From NCBI GenBank assembly GCA_963754385.1, contig CAVWGE010000005.1, forward strand, positions 62,001-126,000: a DNA stretch of 64,000 nt. Direction: 5' to 3'. This DNA comes from 9FT-COMBO-48-23 sp963754385 (GTDB lineage Bacteria > Chloroflexota > Dehalococcoidia > GIF9 > UBA5629). The notes under the pieces are model-generated. The model was not told where the DNA came from, made no database searches, and was given only the letters and a program-made list of their open reading frames with translations. Below, piece after piece: positions 1 to 10,000 of the stretch (its first letter is position 1; each line of letters opens with the position of its first letter). The position numbers and the translations under genes were made by a program.

Positions 1-139
1 CTTTCGGACCATCAAAAGTGCCACCCTTGATGTAGACAATATGTCGGTGGCCTTGTGGCGTGGCTCCTATGTCTATCATACCTCCCCAATCGACATCAAC
101 GACTACGTCACACAAGAACTCAGTTTCTAAATCTGCCAT
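1..139 (-). CDS. DUF3237 family protein, N-terminal part (cut by window edge)
   Basis: The minus strand opens with an ATG at 139 (MADLETEFLCDVVVD...) and runs off the left edge after 46 codons. The visible segment contains DIGATPQGHRHIVYIKGGTF, close to the DIGxTPxGxRRIxxVxGGTFxGP signature of DUF3237 proteins, which are small beta-barrel proteins of unknown function. A purine-rich stretch (AAAGGGG) lies about 6 nt upstream of the ATG. The C-terminal two thirds lie outside the window, so integrity cannot be judged. Confidence 0.7.
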   Translation of the reverse strand, partial: MADLETEFLCDVVVDVDWGGMIDIGATPQGHRHIVYIKGGTFDGPK

Positions 140-483
140 GTGCTACCCCTTTACCCCATCTCGCTAGGTCGGTCTAATTTCGCATATCTTAAAGCTTTAG
201 GCTTGCTCGTCACTGCCAATATGAAAGCGACTCAGTGGTGGGTACTATAGGTAAATGGGTTACCTTTGTCAAGATGCCAACTTTATTGCACACTTCGCCC
301 AATTGTGCACTAACTTTTCCTATTAAGTTATGCTAGGGGAACATATGGACATTTATTTCTTGTAGCTGTAAATGATATGGTTTTATCGTGCTCAATTCTT
401 TTTATTGGATTTCATTACTAGTTAATCATCCCATTATGGCTACAGAACAGCTTCGAGGTCAAGGGGGTGGGGGACTGAATTAT

Positions 484-512
484 TTGACAAAAACAGACAG
501 ATAAGCTTAAAT
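484..512 (+). promoter_or_regulatory. Sigma-70-type promoter before the 531 ORF
   Basis: A perfect -35 TTGACA (484-489) is followed after 17 nt by TTAAAT (507-512), a weak -10. Transcription would start about 10-12 nt before the ATG at 531, leaving almost no leader. The 390 bases between 140 and 530 otherwise show no gene. Confidence 0.4.
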
Positions 513-530
513 ATCCAGAACTACTTTGAC

Positions 531-980
531 ATGAAATCTGCATATTCTGTAGGGCTACAATCGGTAGCCCTAGCCCTAATCTTTATGCCTGAACCTTTTA
601 CCACACCTATAGGCATTGCGCTGCTGGCCTATGCCAAAGCCAAGGGGCGACAGAGACCTGTTAGTGCGCGCCGCCTGACAAATACTTTTGAAGACTGTTA
701 CAGCTACAAACTTAGTATGACACGCGGCACGATTATAAATTATCAACTATCCCCTAAAAGACATGGGCAAATGCCTAAGTCATATCCGAGAATCACCAAG
801 CTGCAGGATGATCCTCAATTCTTGAAAGCCTTACGAGGAAAGACACAACGACAATCCCAGTTCACCAGTGCACCCTTCTCAAAACTAGAACCGGCAGGCT
901 TAATGAGAGGACCCAGATTAAAAGACCGCGCCGCACTGGCCATACCCAGAACTACATCGCCCAACAACATAATCACGTAG
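531..980 (+). CDS. Hypothetical protein, 149 aa
   Basis: I do not recognise this protein. It begins with a moderately hydrophobic stretch (residues 1-35, containing MPEPFTTPIGIALLAYAKAK) and continues as a basic, proline- and arginine-rich chain without cysteine motifs or a recognisable fold. No Shine-Dalgarno precedes the ATG, but a TTGACA-containing promoter sits just upstream, so a short-leader transcript is possible. No overlapping ORF competes. It could be a lineage-specific small protein or a chance ORF. Confidence 0.35.
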   Translation: MKSAYSVGLQSVALALIFMPEPFTTPIGIALLAYAKAKGRQRPVSARRLTNTFEDCYSYKLSMTRGTIINYQLSPKRHGQMPKSYPRITKLQDDPQFLKALRGKTQRQSQFTSAPFSKLEPAGLMRGPRLKDRAALAIPRTTSPNNIIT

Positions 981-1047
981 ATTACCTAATCTTTCCATTG
1001 TTTAACTACTGTTATATAATTTCACCCGCTGTCGAAACATGATGTAG

Positions 1048-1069
1048 GGACAGGTCTTCAGACCTGTCC
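1048..1069. repeat. Perfect 10-bp inverted repeat in the intergenic region
   Basis: GGACAGGTCT, a TC loop, then AGACCTGTCC form a perfect hairpin between the 531 ORF and the acyl-CoA synthetase gene. It follows the same design as the palindromic intergenic repeats further along the window (a stem flanked by TGTAG-like ends). There is no T-run, so it is not an obvious intrinsic terminator. Confidence 0.7.
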
Positions 1070-1085
1070 GAAGCAAACAAAATTG

Positions 1086-2495
1086 ATGGCACCTAAAACT
1101 GCTGCCCCAGACTTTAAAAACCTGCTTCAACCTCGTTCCATAGCCATAGTCGGCGCCTCACAGGACGAAACGAAGTCAGGCGGAATGTTCGTCTCCCGCC
1201 TGCTGAATGACGGCTACAAGGGGACAATTTACCCCATAAACAACAAGGAATCCGAAATCATGTCCCTCAAGAGCTATCCCAGCATTCTGGATGTCCCCGG
1301 AGAAATAGACCTGGCAGTAATAGCTATACCCGCCCAGAGCGTGTCTCAGGTAATGGCTGAGTGCGCCAAAAAAGGTGTCAGGTTCGCCGTGGTCCATAGC
1401 GTCGGTTTCAGCGAACTGGGAGCCGAGGGCAAGGAGCTGGAACGGCAGATGCTGGAAGCAGCTCACCAAGGAAATGTGAGGATAGTCGGGCCTAACTGCA
1501 TGGGAATAATCTCGCCACGAGCCAATATCAATACTATCATACCTTACGCCAGATTGCCGATGGAGCCCGGCGGCGTGGCTTTCGTCGGGCAGAGCGGCTG
1601 GGCAAGCCAAAACATGACACAGCTGGGCAGCGAGCGAGGGCTTCGCTTCAGCGGCATTATAAGCATCGGCAACCAGAGCGACCTTACCATCGAGGACTTC
1701 CTGGACTATTTTGGCAATGACCCCGAGACCAAAGTAATCGCTTTTTATATTGAGGGCTTAAAGCAAGCCAGCCGCTTTCTGAAGCTTGCCGAGGAGATAT
1801 CACCAAGAAAGCCGATTATCGCCTGGAAAGGGGGCAGCTCGGAGTTGGGCGCTAAGGCGGCTGCTTCCCACACAGGCTCCCTGGCAGGCAATTACGCCTT
1901 GTTCGAAGCAGCCAGCCGACAGAAAGGCATAATCTCTGCCCACAGTCTGGAAGAGCTCATAGACCTAGCTGTAGCCTTCAGCTGCCACTATCTGCCGACT
2001 GGGAACGAGATAGGCCTGTTGATAGAGGCCGGCGGTGGCGCTGTAGCCACCTCTGATGCCTGCGCCAAGGCAGGGCTCAATATTTCACCTTTACCGGCAG
2101 ATGTTCAGCAAAAGCTCCGTGAATTCCTTAAGGACAAGATACCACCTTCGCCCAGCCTGAAAAACCCGGTAGACCTGGTGTGGGCTCCCTTCAATGAGGC
2201 ATCTCTCATCTACGCCACCTGTCTCGAAATCATGGCTCAGGCAGTGGACTCCTGCCTGACGATTTGCTATGCCTTCATCCACGATGAGTGGTTCTTGTCA
2301 CGCCTGGAAAGCATACGCGACCGGAACAAGAAACCAATAATCGTCGTTCCCGGCAACTCCAGTGACCAGCGGCAGGGCATGCGCCTGACAATCGAAAGAG
2401 GCATACCCACCTACTCCATGCCCGAGAACGCCGTAAGGGCTCTGGCAGCAATGACCCGCCGCGCCGAATACCTTAGAAACCTCCACATCCCATAG
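1086..2495 (+). CDS. ADP-forming acyl-CoA synthetase, alpha-subunit type
   Basis: This 469-residue protein matches the alpha subunit of NDP-forming acetyl/acyl-CoA synthetases, which make ATP from acyl-CoA, ADP and phosphate. Visible are the CoA-binding Rossmann domain (SIAIVGASQ, residues 18-26), the GPNCMGI segment (136-142), and two succinyl-CoA-ligase-like domains with the phosphohistidine motif ASHTGS (His262). The length fits an alpha subunit alone. No ATP-grasp beta subunit follows, so the partner must be encoded elsewhere or be absent. A TTG sits directly before the ATG at 1086; I chose the ATG. The substrate cannot be read from the sequence. Confidence 0.85.
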   Translation: MAPKTAAPDFKNLLQPRSIAIVGASQDETKSGGMFVSRLLNDGYKGTIYPINNKESEIMSLKSYPSILDVPGEIDLAVIAIPAQSVSQVMAECAKKGVRFAVVHSVGFSELGAEGKELERQMLEAAHQGNVRIVGPNCMGIISPRANINTIIPYARLPMEPGGVAFVGQSGWASQNMTQLGSERGLRFSGIISIGNQSDLTIEDFLDYFGNDPETKVIAFYIEGLKQASRFLKLAEEISPRKPIIAWKGGSSELGAKAAASHTGSLAGNYALFEAASRQKGIISAHSLEELIDLAVAFSCHYLPTGNEIGLLIEAGGGAVATSDACAKAGLNISPLPADVQQKLREFLKDKIPPSPSLKNPVDLVWAPFNEASLIYATCLEIMAQAVDSCLTICYAFIHDEWFLSRLESIRDRNKKPIIVVPGNSSDQRQGMRLTIERGIPTYSMPENAVRALAAMTRRAEYLRNLHIP

Positions 2496-2515
2496 CCCCA
2501 ACTCCCCATTACCCA

Positions 2516-2660
2516 AATCCTAATCTCGAATTTCTAAACTCTAAATAAATTCAAAGCCACAAACACCAATGACCAAAACATACGGCGTTTCTAATTTTGA
2601 GAATTCGGATTTTGATATTGTTTAGGATTTGGTGCTTAGGATTTAGGATTTCTTATCACT
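2516..2660. repeat. AT-rich TAAATCCTAA-type intergenic repeat
   Basis: The gap before the OYE gene contains the alternating motifs AATCCTAA, AATTCAAA and their complements (TTTAGGATTTGG, TTAGGATTTAGG), forming a loose inverted repeat. Similar blocks occur at 18185-18357 and 27962-28028. No coding potential is visible. Confidence 0.6.
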
Positions 2661-2671
2661 AAACGCGCATC

Positions 2672-4597
2672 TCAGAGCATAAGACCCGCTTTGTAGCCTT
2701 CCTCCATCGCCTCCCTTATCCCACGCGGCTCGACGCAGTCACCCACCGAAACGACCCGGGCAGCTTTACCCTTCAAAGCGTCTAAGAGCTCGGTATCAGG
2801 CACAGCACCAGCCGCCAGCACTATAGTGTCCGCCTCGACTATCTTTCTTTCCCCTGTGCCGGTTCTGATAACTACGCCAGCCTCGGTGATTTCCTCATAC
2901 TCAACCCCGGTTAACATGGAAACGCCCTTGAACTGCAGCCTGCCCAGCAAAGGTCCCCTGATAAACTGGTGGACCTTGGTAGCGAACTCCGGACCCCGCC
3001 TCATGATGGTAACCTTCTTACCCTGCTCCATCAGGTACAGCGCCGTCTCACAGCCAACCAGCTCACCGCCTATCACCACCACCCGCTCTCCCGTTTTAGC
3101 TCCGACAAGCACTTCGCCAGCCTGGATAACCTTTTTGCTCTGTATCCCCGGTATCTGCGGAATAAACGGTTTGACACCGGTAGCCAATATGACAACATCC
3201 GGCTTTAGCTCATCCAGCAAGTCTAAGGTAAACCTTTCACGCAGCCGCATCTCAATGTCTAATTTGGCAACCTGACCTACCAGATACTGCCTAAACGTCT
3301 CAATCGTATCTTTAAATGGTGGCTTCGAGGCAAGTATCAACTGCCCACCTAATTCTTCACCCTCATCGAATAAGACCACCTTGTGCCCTCTAAGTGCCGC
3401 CACTCTGGCGGCTTCCATCCCACCGGGCCCACCACCCACAACAACCACCTTCTTGGGGCTTTCCGCCGGCTTTAACTCATATTCCCGCTCTCTGCCCAGA
3501 GTCGGGTTCACCACGCAGCATACCCCTTCCCTACGCCACCCTACGCTGTCAAGGCAGGTCAAACAGCATATGCAGGGAGTAATGTCTTCCATTCTGCTCC
3601 TCGCCACCTTTTGCGGCAGATGAGGGTCAGCCAAAAGTGCCTTGCCTATAGAAATGAAGTCCGCCTTACCGTCACGAAGAACGCCCTCACCCAGTTCAGG
3701 TGAAATCCGGCCTACAGCGATGACAGGCACAGAAACAACCTTCTTTATCCCCTCAGCCAGCGGCACAAACAAACATGGTGGCTGAGCCATCGGCGGGCGG
3801 CGGGCCGGGGTAACCTGATGCGCCGAAACGTGAATGGCATCCACACCGGCTTTCTCCGCCAGTTGAGCCACCACCTGCGTCTCCTCCAAAGTTATCCCCC
3901 CCTCAACACCTATCTCCATGGCGCTGAGACGACACCATACGGGATAGTCACTGCCAACTCTTTCCCTTATAGCCTCTATGACCTCCAACAGGAACCTAGC
4001 CCTGTTTTCGAGGCTGCCGCCATAAGCATCCCGTCGGTGATTGGACAGCGGAGACAGGAACTGTGAGACGAGATAGCCATGGGCACCGTGAATTTCCACA
4101 CCATCGAAGCCAGCCTTTTTAGCCCGCTCAGCAGCCTCAGCGAAGCGGGTTACAAGCGATGCTATCTCCGAAAGCGTCAGCTCTCTCGGCTGTTCGCCTC
4201 CCGGTATCGGAACAGGCGAGGGAGCTACCGGCTGATGTCCGGTCAATTTAGATGAAGTCTGCCTGCCGGCATGATGAATCTGTATCGCTGCCTTAGCTCC
4301 ATGCCGCTTGATAGACTCCGCCAACTTGCTCAGGTCGGGGATAAACCGGTCATCGTCAATACATATCTGCCTCACCGCAGCCTTACCCACCGGAGAATCG
4401 ACACAGGAAATCTCCACGATAACAAGGCCAACTCCGCCCTTTGACCTTTCTTCATAATAGTCTATCTGCCGCTGTGTAACCGACCCATCTTTCAAGGCAT
4501 AATTCGTCCCCATCGGCGGCATGACCAGCCGGTTCTTAAGCTCCAGGCTGCCTATACGACCGGGTTCAAAAAGCTTAGTAAACTGTTTCTGATTCAT
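2672..4597 (-). CDS. NADH:flavin oxidoreductase / 2,4-dienoyl-CoA reductase family
   Basis: The 641-residue protein has the FadH/OYE-type architecture. An N-terminal FMN TIM barrel carries HGAHGYLVSQFLSP and the IHHAGRQ segment. A cysteine cluster near residues 343-362 (CICCLTC followed by CCVVNP) would ligand a 4Fe-4S centre. C-terminal FAD/NAD(P) Rossmann domains include VVVGGGPGGMEAA. Members reduce enoyl-CoA or other activated alkenes with electrons from NAD(P)H. The start is secure: AGGAGGT lies 9 nt upstream of the ATG. It converges on the acyl-CoA synthetase gene across an AT-rich repeat. The physiological substrate cannot be assigned. Confidence 0.9.
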   Translation of the reverse strand: MNQKQFTKLFEPGRIGSLELKNRLVMPPMGTNYALKDGSVTQRQIDYYEERSKGGVGLVIVEISCVDSPVGKAAVRQICIDDDRFIPDLSKLAESIKRHGAKAAIQIHHAGRQTSSKLTGHQPVAPSPVPIPGGEQPRELTLSEIASLVTRFAEAAERAKKAGFDGVEIHGAHGYLVSQFLSPLSNHRRDAYGGSLENRARFLLEVIEAIRERVGSDYPVWCRLSAMEIGVEGGITLEETQVVAQLAEKAGVDAIHVSAHQVTPARRPPMAQPPCLFVPLAEGIKKVVSVPVIAVGRISPELGEGVLRDGKADFISIGKALLADPHLPQKVARSRMEDITPCICCLTCLDSVGWRREGVCCVVNPTLGREREYELKPAESPKKVVVVGGGPGGMEAARVAALRGHKVVLFDEGEELGGQLILASKPPFKDTIETFRQYLVGQVAKLDIEMRLRERFTLDLLDELKPDVVILATGVKPFIPQIPGIQSKKVIQAGEVLVGAKTGERVVVIGGELVGCETALYLMEQGKKVTIMRRGPEFATKVHQFIRGPLLGRLQFKGVSMLTGVEYEEITEAGVVIRTGTGERKIVEADTIVLAAGAVPDTELLDALKGKAARVVSVGDCVEPRGIREAMEEGYKAGLML

Positions 4598-4705
4598 TTT
4601 AATGGCACCTCCTAAATCTCTGCCAAGTTAACCAAATCCCAAATCTGTAGGCAACTCGTCTAATCTAACACATTCTCCAGCCTGCTTCAACAGAATGGCT
4701 ATCCA

Positions 4706-4755
4706 ACTATTTTCTCCCTCTCCCGGCGGGAGGGAGTCAGCGGGAGGGGGAGAAG
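4706..4755. repeat. CTCCCTCTCCC...GGGAGGGGGAG palindromic repeat
   Basis: CTCCCTCTCCCGGCGGGAGGGAG and the following GGGAGGGGGAG form overlapping hairpins. The block belongs to the same style as the 12655-12697 and 14717-14757 copies. Confidence 0.55.
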
Positions 4756-4764
4756 AAAATGCCA

Positions 4765-4795
4765 TTGGCACAAACCTTGCTACTCAGGCTATAAT
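4765..4795 (+). promoter_or_regulatory. Putative promoter of the CelD-like/MshA-like pair
   Basis: TTGGCA (4765-4770) and TATAAT (4790-4795) are separated by 19 nt, a slightly long spacer. The -10 is perfect. Initiation near 4802 would leave a leader of about 20 nt before the ATG at 4823. Confidence 0.45.
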
Positions 4796-4822
4796 AACTG
4801 TCAACTGTTCCTGACGAATCTA

Positions 4823-5818
4823 ATGAACAGGCTTAAGCTCATGAACTCTAAATTCATTTCGGAGAGCTTTGATTCCATATACTCCGACTGGAAAAAGCTT
4901 CAAGTCAATTCGGCAGCAAGCTCAATCTTCTCATCGCCTGAATGGTCAAAAATCTGGTGGCAGCAGTTCGGCCCCGGGGCTAAGCTATGTCTGGTCGCCA
5001 TCAGGCACCAGGGAAAGACCATGGGAATTGCCCCGCTTGTGGTAAAGGACAATGTCGCTTCCTTTATCGGCAGCAGCGATGTCTGTGATTATCTGGACTT
5101 TGTTGTCGAGCCCGGCAACGAAGAGAGCTTCTTTTGCGAGCTGCTGAATAACCTGAAAGCCGAGGGAATTATCCGCTTAGAGCTGGCACCCCTGAGACCT
5201 GACTCCGCGGTGCTCACAAGTCTGGTAAAAATAGCCCCAGGTCAAGCATGGCAGGTCTCATGCTCACAAGAAGATGTTACTGTGGAACTCGATTTGCCCG
5301 CTACCTGGGAGGACTATCTCCGATTGCTCAGTGGCAAACAGCGTCACGAGTTGAAGCGTAAGCTCAGAAGATTGGACGAAGAAGGCGAACTTAACTATCG
5401 CCACAGCACAGACGCTAATCGATATGATGTCGACACATTTCTAAGGCTGTTTCGAGATAGCCGTCAGGACAAGGCAACATTTTTGACTCCCCAAATGGAA
5501 TCGTTCTTCCGGGCAGTGGCAAATGCCATGGCAGAGCAGAAATTGCTCAGGCTCAACATATTAGAGCTCGATAAAAAACCGGTAGCCGCTACCATGTGCT
5601 TTGATTATAAGGATACAGTATATCTGTACAACAGCGGCTATGAACCGGACTATGGGTGGCTGAGCGTGGGAGTTATTTCAAAGGCGCTATGTATCAAAGA
5701 CAGCATCGAGAGGAACAAAAAACTATTCGATTTCCTGAAAGGCGGCGAAGCCTACAAATATCATCTCGGAGGACACGAGCTGCCACTATACAAGTGCTCA
5801 TTTAGTTATGCGGCATAG
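4823..5818 (+). CDS. CelD/BcsL-type GNAT acetyltransferase
   Basis: The 331 residues resemble the Acetyltransf_6 (CelD/BcsL, FemAB-like) family. An N-terminal half with FSSPEWSKIWWQQFGPG and repeated hydrophobic strands is followed by a GNAT core containing LLRLNILELDKKPVAATMCF and YNSGYEPDYGWLSVG. These enzymes are linked to polysaccharide or cell-surface modification. The gene ends 10 nt before the start of a glycosyltransferase gene, so the two probably form one unit for a glycosylated product. The exact acyl acceptor is unknown. An internal ATG at 4841 is a possible alternative start. Confidence 0.75.
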   Translation: MNRLKLMNSKFISESFDSIYSDWKKLQVNSAASSIFSSPEWSKIWWQQFGPGAKLCLVAIRHQGKTMGIAPLVVKDNVASFIGSSDVCDYLDFVVEPGNEESFFCELLNNLKAEGIIRLELAPLRPDSAVLTSLVKIAPGQAWQVSCSQEDVTVELDLPATWEDYLRLLSGKQRHELKRKLRRLDEEGELNYRHSTDANRYDVDTFLRLFRDSRQDKATFLTPQMESFFRAVANAMAEQKLLRLNILELDKKPVAATMCFDYKDTVYLYNSGYEPDYGWLSVGVISKALCIKDSIERNKKLFDFLKGGEAYKYHLGGHELPLYKCSFSYAA

Positions 5819-5828
5819 GAGCTACGGC

Positions 5829-7040
5829 GTGACAAAACGACTTAATATAGCCATGATTAGCATTCATAGCTGTCCTGTGGGCATTCTGGGAGGCAGGGAT
5901 ACCGGCGGCATGAACGTTTATATTCGAGAGCTGGCACAAGAGCTGGGCAAGAGAGGCCATGCGGTAGATATATATACAATGGCTCATCAACCACAGCACG
6001 AGCCGCTAATAAAGCTGGGGGAAAACGTCAGGCTTATCCACCTCGAAACCGGCGTTGACGAAGAAGTGCCCAAAGTAGCCATCTATGCCTACATTCAAAG
6101 GCTTACCTGCGGCATAGAGAATTTCAGGAAGTCTAACGACATCCATTATAACCTGATACACAGCCACTACTGGCTGTCAGGCCTGGTAGGCAGGCAATTA
6201 CAGGCCCTGTGGCATGTCCCTCACGCTGTGATGTTTCACACCCTTGGTGCCGTCAAAAACAGCATCGGCATCGGCGAAGATGAGCCTGAACTACGGATAG
6301 AAAGCGAGCGAGAGGTGATAGGTAGCTGTGACCGCATTATCGCCTCCACGGCAAAAGAAAAGCAAGACCTTATAAAGCACTACGGTGCTTCTACAGATAA
6401 GATTGCCATCATACCCTGCGGTGTCAACCTGGATTTATTCAAGCCTATAGATAAGGAGATAGCCCGGAAGGAACTGGGCTTAGACCATCAAAAGGTCGTA
6501 CTTTTTGTCGGCAGAATCGAACCTCTGAAAGGCCTGGAACAGCTACTAGTGGCATTGAACTACATAGAAGGCGGAAAACCACCGCTGCTTATGATAGTTG
6601 GTGGCGATGAGTACAGCCAGGGGCGAGTGCAGACGCTGCAGCGCATAGCCAAAGAACTGCACATAGAGGACAGAGTTGCCTTTGTCGGCTCTGTAGACCA
6701 AGAGAGGCTGCCGCTCTTTTACAGCGCCGCAGATATCTGCGCCATACCTTCATACTATGAGAGCTTCGGCATGGTCGCTCTGGAATCACTTGCCTGCGGC
6801 ACGCCAATAGTAGCTACCAATGTAGGCAACATGAGACACATCATACGCCAGAGCGAAATGGGACGTCTAGCCAAAGATAATTCCCCCCACAATCTGGCCA
6901 GCGAAATATCAGAGCTTCTTTACCATCGAGAAGACAATGACCAGCATATCAAAACAAGGCGAGACAAAATGACCGAATTCAGCTGGGCGACTATCGCTGA
7001 CAGGATACTCCAAGAATACGACAGGATTCTTGACGACTAA
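5829..7040 (+). CDS. MshA-like family 4 glycosyltransferase
   Basis: The protein has the GT-B fold of GT4 enzymes and several stretches shared with MshA and sucrose-phosphate-synthase-like proteins: GRDTGGMNVYIRELA, HSHYWLSGLVG, FHTLGAVKNS, VLFVGRIEPLKG, and the C-terminal SYYESFGMVALESLACGTP nucleotide-sugar motif. MshA joins GlcNAc to inositol-phosphate, but GT4 acceptors cannot be settled by similarity alone. An in-frame ATG at 5808 overlaps the previous gene. I chose GTG 5829 because AGGAG (5817-5821) lies 7 nt before it, giving 403 aa. The upstream CelD-like gene is probably co-transcribed. Confidence 0.85.
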   Translation: MTKRLNIAMISIHSCPVGILGGRDTGGMNVYIRELAQELGKRGHAVDIYTMAHQPQHEPLIKLGENVRLIHLETGVDEEVPKVAIYAYIQRLTCGIENFRKSNDIHYNLIHSHYWLSGLVGRQLQALWHVPHAVMFHTLGAVKNSIGIGEDEPELRIESEREVIGSCDRIIASTAKEKQDLIKHYGASTDKIAIIPCGVNLDLFKPIDKEIARKELGLDHQKVVLFVGRIEPLKGLEQLLVALNYIEGGKPPLLMIVGGDEYSQGRVQTLQRIAKELHIEDRVAFVGSVDQERLPLFYSAADICAIPSYYESFGMVALESLACGTPIVATNVGNMRHIIRQSEMGRLAKDNSPHNLASEISELLYHREDNDQHIKTRRDKMTEFSWATIADRILQEYDRILDD

Positions 7041-7063
7041 GCGAAACGGGCTACCGTAACCTT

Positions 7064-10000
7064 CTACCGACCTCCGGTCAAAGCGCGCTTAACCTCTCTC
7101 CTTAACTGCTCAGCATTGAAGGGCTTGGCAATATGTGGAACTTTAGTCTCGGAGAGGAACTTTTCGGTATCGGCGGCCATAACATCGCCTGTAATGAAGA
7201 CTACTCTCCGGGCTAACGATCTGGCTATCTTCTGGATACTCCCGTATAATTCCACGCCACTTATGCCCGGCATCTTGACATCCAGCAATATGAGATTGTA
7301 TCTCTTGCCTTCGATTTCCTTCAGCGCATCATCAGCGTTATCTACGGTATCTACCTCATAACCTTCGCCAGCCAGCACCCGCTTCACAAGGTCCCTGACC
7401 ACCTGCTCGTCATCCACCACCAGTATCCTGGCTTTGACCGCCTTCTCTGGCTCTTCAGCAACTGGCTCGGGTGGCTTTAGCAGCAGTTCGACTCCGGTGA
7501 CTATGGGCAGTTCAACGATAAAGGTAGCGCCCTTGCCCGGCTTGCTTTCGGCGTATATCTTCCCCTTGTGTTCGGCTACTATGCCGTAAGAGAGGCTCAA
7601 GCCCAGCCCCGTACCCTGACCTACTTCTCTGGTGGTGAAAAAGGGGTCGAATATCCTGTTTATGAACTCTGGTTTTATTCCCGGGCCATTATCTTTGAAG
7701 TATATTTTTATCGTTTTGCCACTCTTTTCGGTGGTTATGGTGAGTCTGCCTTTGTCGTGGGCTAATTTCATCTCCGTCTCGGCGTTCACAATCAGGTTGA
7801 GGAACACCTGCTGGAACTGACCCGGGTCAGCCACAGTTTCCGGCAAATCAGTGGCGAGCCTGGTGACAACCTTAATATTGTTGACCCTCAGGTGATAATC
7901 TCGCAGGGCAAGGGTGCTTTCTATGAGCTCGTTTATATCGACAAGCCTCCGCTCCAGCTTGGTCTGGCGAGAAAAGGTCAGCAGCCTGCTTACGATGCCG
8001 GCCACCCGCTGAGCGCCATCATTGATAGCTGCCAGGTCTCTCCTGATGTCCGATGGGACATCCTCTCGGTCCATAAGCAACTGGGCATAGCCGATGACGC
8101 CGGTGAGCGGGTTATTTATCTCGTGGGCTATGCCGGCTGACATCTCACCCACAGAAGCCAGACGGCTGGCAATTTGAGCCTTTTGCTCCAGTTGCCTCTT
8201 TTCCTCTTCAGTTTTCTCGTGCTCGGTAATGTCTTGATACAATATTTGGAATTGCTTTTCACCATTCCACAGCAATTCTCCACGGGACGCTGATAGATAT
8301 CGAACTTGACCGTCACTACGCACAATGCTGACCTCATAACTGAGTGGAGCCTGTTCTCCCCGTTTCCTCTTCTCCAGCCTTTCCATCTGCTCAGCATAGC
8401 TCTGAGGAGTATAACGCTGTTTTCTAGGCACAGCTTCCAGTTCCTCAATACTACTGTAGCCCCACATATCCAGCAAAGCCCGGTTGATGTAAAGAGTCTT
8501 TCCACCTTTATCAAAAATGCGTATGCCCAAAGGTGAGTTTTCTATTGAGTCACGGAAGTTCTGCTCCGAGCGGCGTAGTGCTGCCTCCGCCTTCTTGCGC
8601 TCGGTTATGTCGCGGCAGACGCAGAAGATCAGCTTATGCCCAGCAAACATAGCTCCGTTGGTGCTGATTTCAACGTCATAGGTGGTACCATCCTTACGAC
8701 GATGTCGTGTCTCAAAGTGGTCGCCCTTTTCATCAACACTGCGAATCATTTCCTGCACTTGTTCGCGTGGAAATTGAAATTCCCAATCCCACACATATAG
8801 CTCACGGGCTTCCTCAAGGGAATATCCCAGCATCTCGGCAAATCGCTGGTTTACCTCATACACTTTGCCGTTCTCATCGAGAACAACTATGCCATCTCTG
8901 GACTGCTCGATCAGAATACGCCGCCGAATCGCTTCGCCGGCCAGCATTTCTTCCACTCGCTTCCGCTCGGTGATATCACGGATGAATAATACAAACATTT
9001 GCCCACTATCAGTTGACAAATAGTTAACACTAACCTCTACGTCAACAATCTCGCCGTCCTTACGTCGGTGACGGGTTTCAAAGCGGTCGTAGCCAACCTT
9101 TTCTACCTTTCGGATATGCTTGGCTGTGTCCTCTGGTTTCTCTATCGCCTCGACATCTGAAATTGACATATTTAGAAGCTCGTCACGGCTGTACCCTATT
9201 AAACGGCAGTAAGCCTCATTCACATCTAAGAAGTGCCCCTGCATATCCGTAAGCCAAAAGCCATCCATAGCAGTGCGGATAATGGTTTGGTACTCCGCCT
9301 CAGCCTTCTTGCGTTCCTGCTCCTGTTCCATGCTGTACAGGGCAAAAGAGATATCACCGGCAACTTCTTCAAACAGGTCCAGCTCTTCTTTTTCCCCAGC
9401 AATGCCGGACGGCGCTGAAACGGTCATCAGTCCATAGACCTTACCACCGTATTCCAGCCGGACGCTCATACCACATCTGCCGGGATAATCTTTCGCCAGA
9501 GTACAATCGACACACTCCGATGCCGGGTCTTCGATTACCACAACACCCGTTTTTTTCAGCACCTCCCGCCCACAATACGGCAATTCGCCAGGCTTCAGCC
9601 GCTCAATCATTTGCCGGAACTTCTTGCCCAGACCGGCTTCAGCAGCAGTTACCAGCTTGCCGGACTCATCCAACAGGGCAATCCAGGCATTGTAATAACC
9701 GCGGGTGTTGACGAAGTTTTTACAGGCACCCTTGAGCAGACTGTCGCGGTCGGCACGCCTGGCGATAAGCTGGTTGACGTTACGAATAGCGCGAAGCACG
9801 AGGTTGAAATGCTGCATCTTCTCCTCCGCCTGCTTGCGCTCGGTGATATCACGGATTATTTCCTGTATATACGGTCTGCCCTCTATCTTGATGGTCCGCC
9901 CACTGAGTTCCACGGGGAAGGTGGAGCCATCTTTGCGTTGATGGATGGCTTCTGCCACAATCACCCCTTTTTGTTGGATTTTACGCAGCCGTGCCCGATA

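Noticed and set aside
2826..3275. Long ORFs on the plus strand inside the OYE gene
   Set aside because: They are antisense to a strongly supported protein and have low-complexity, Ser/Thr/Pro-rich composition typical of shadow frames.
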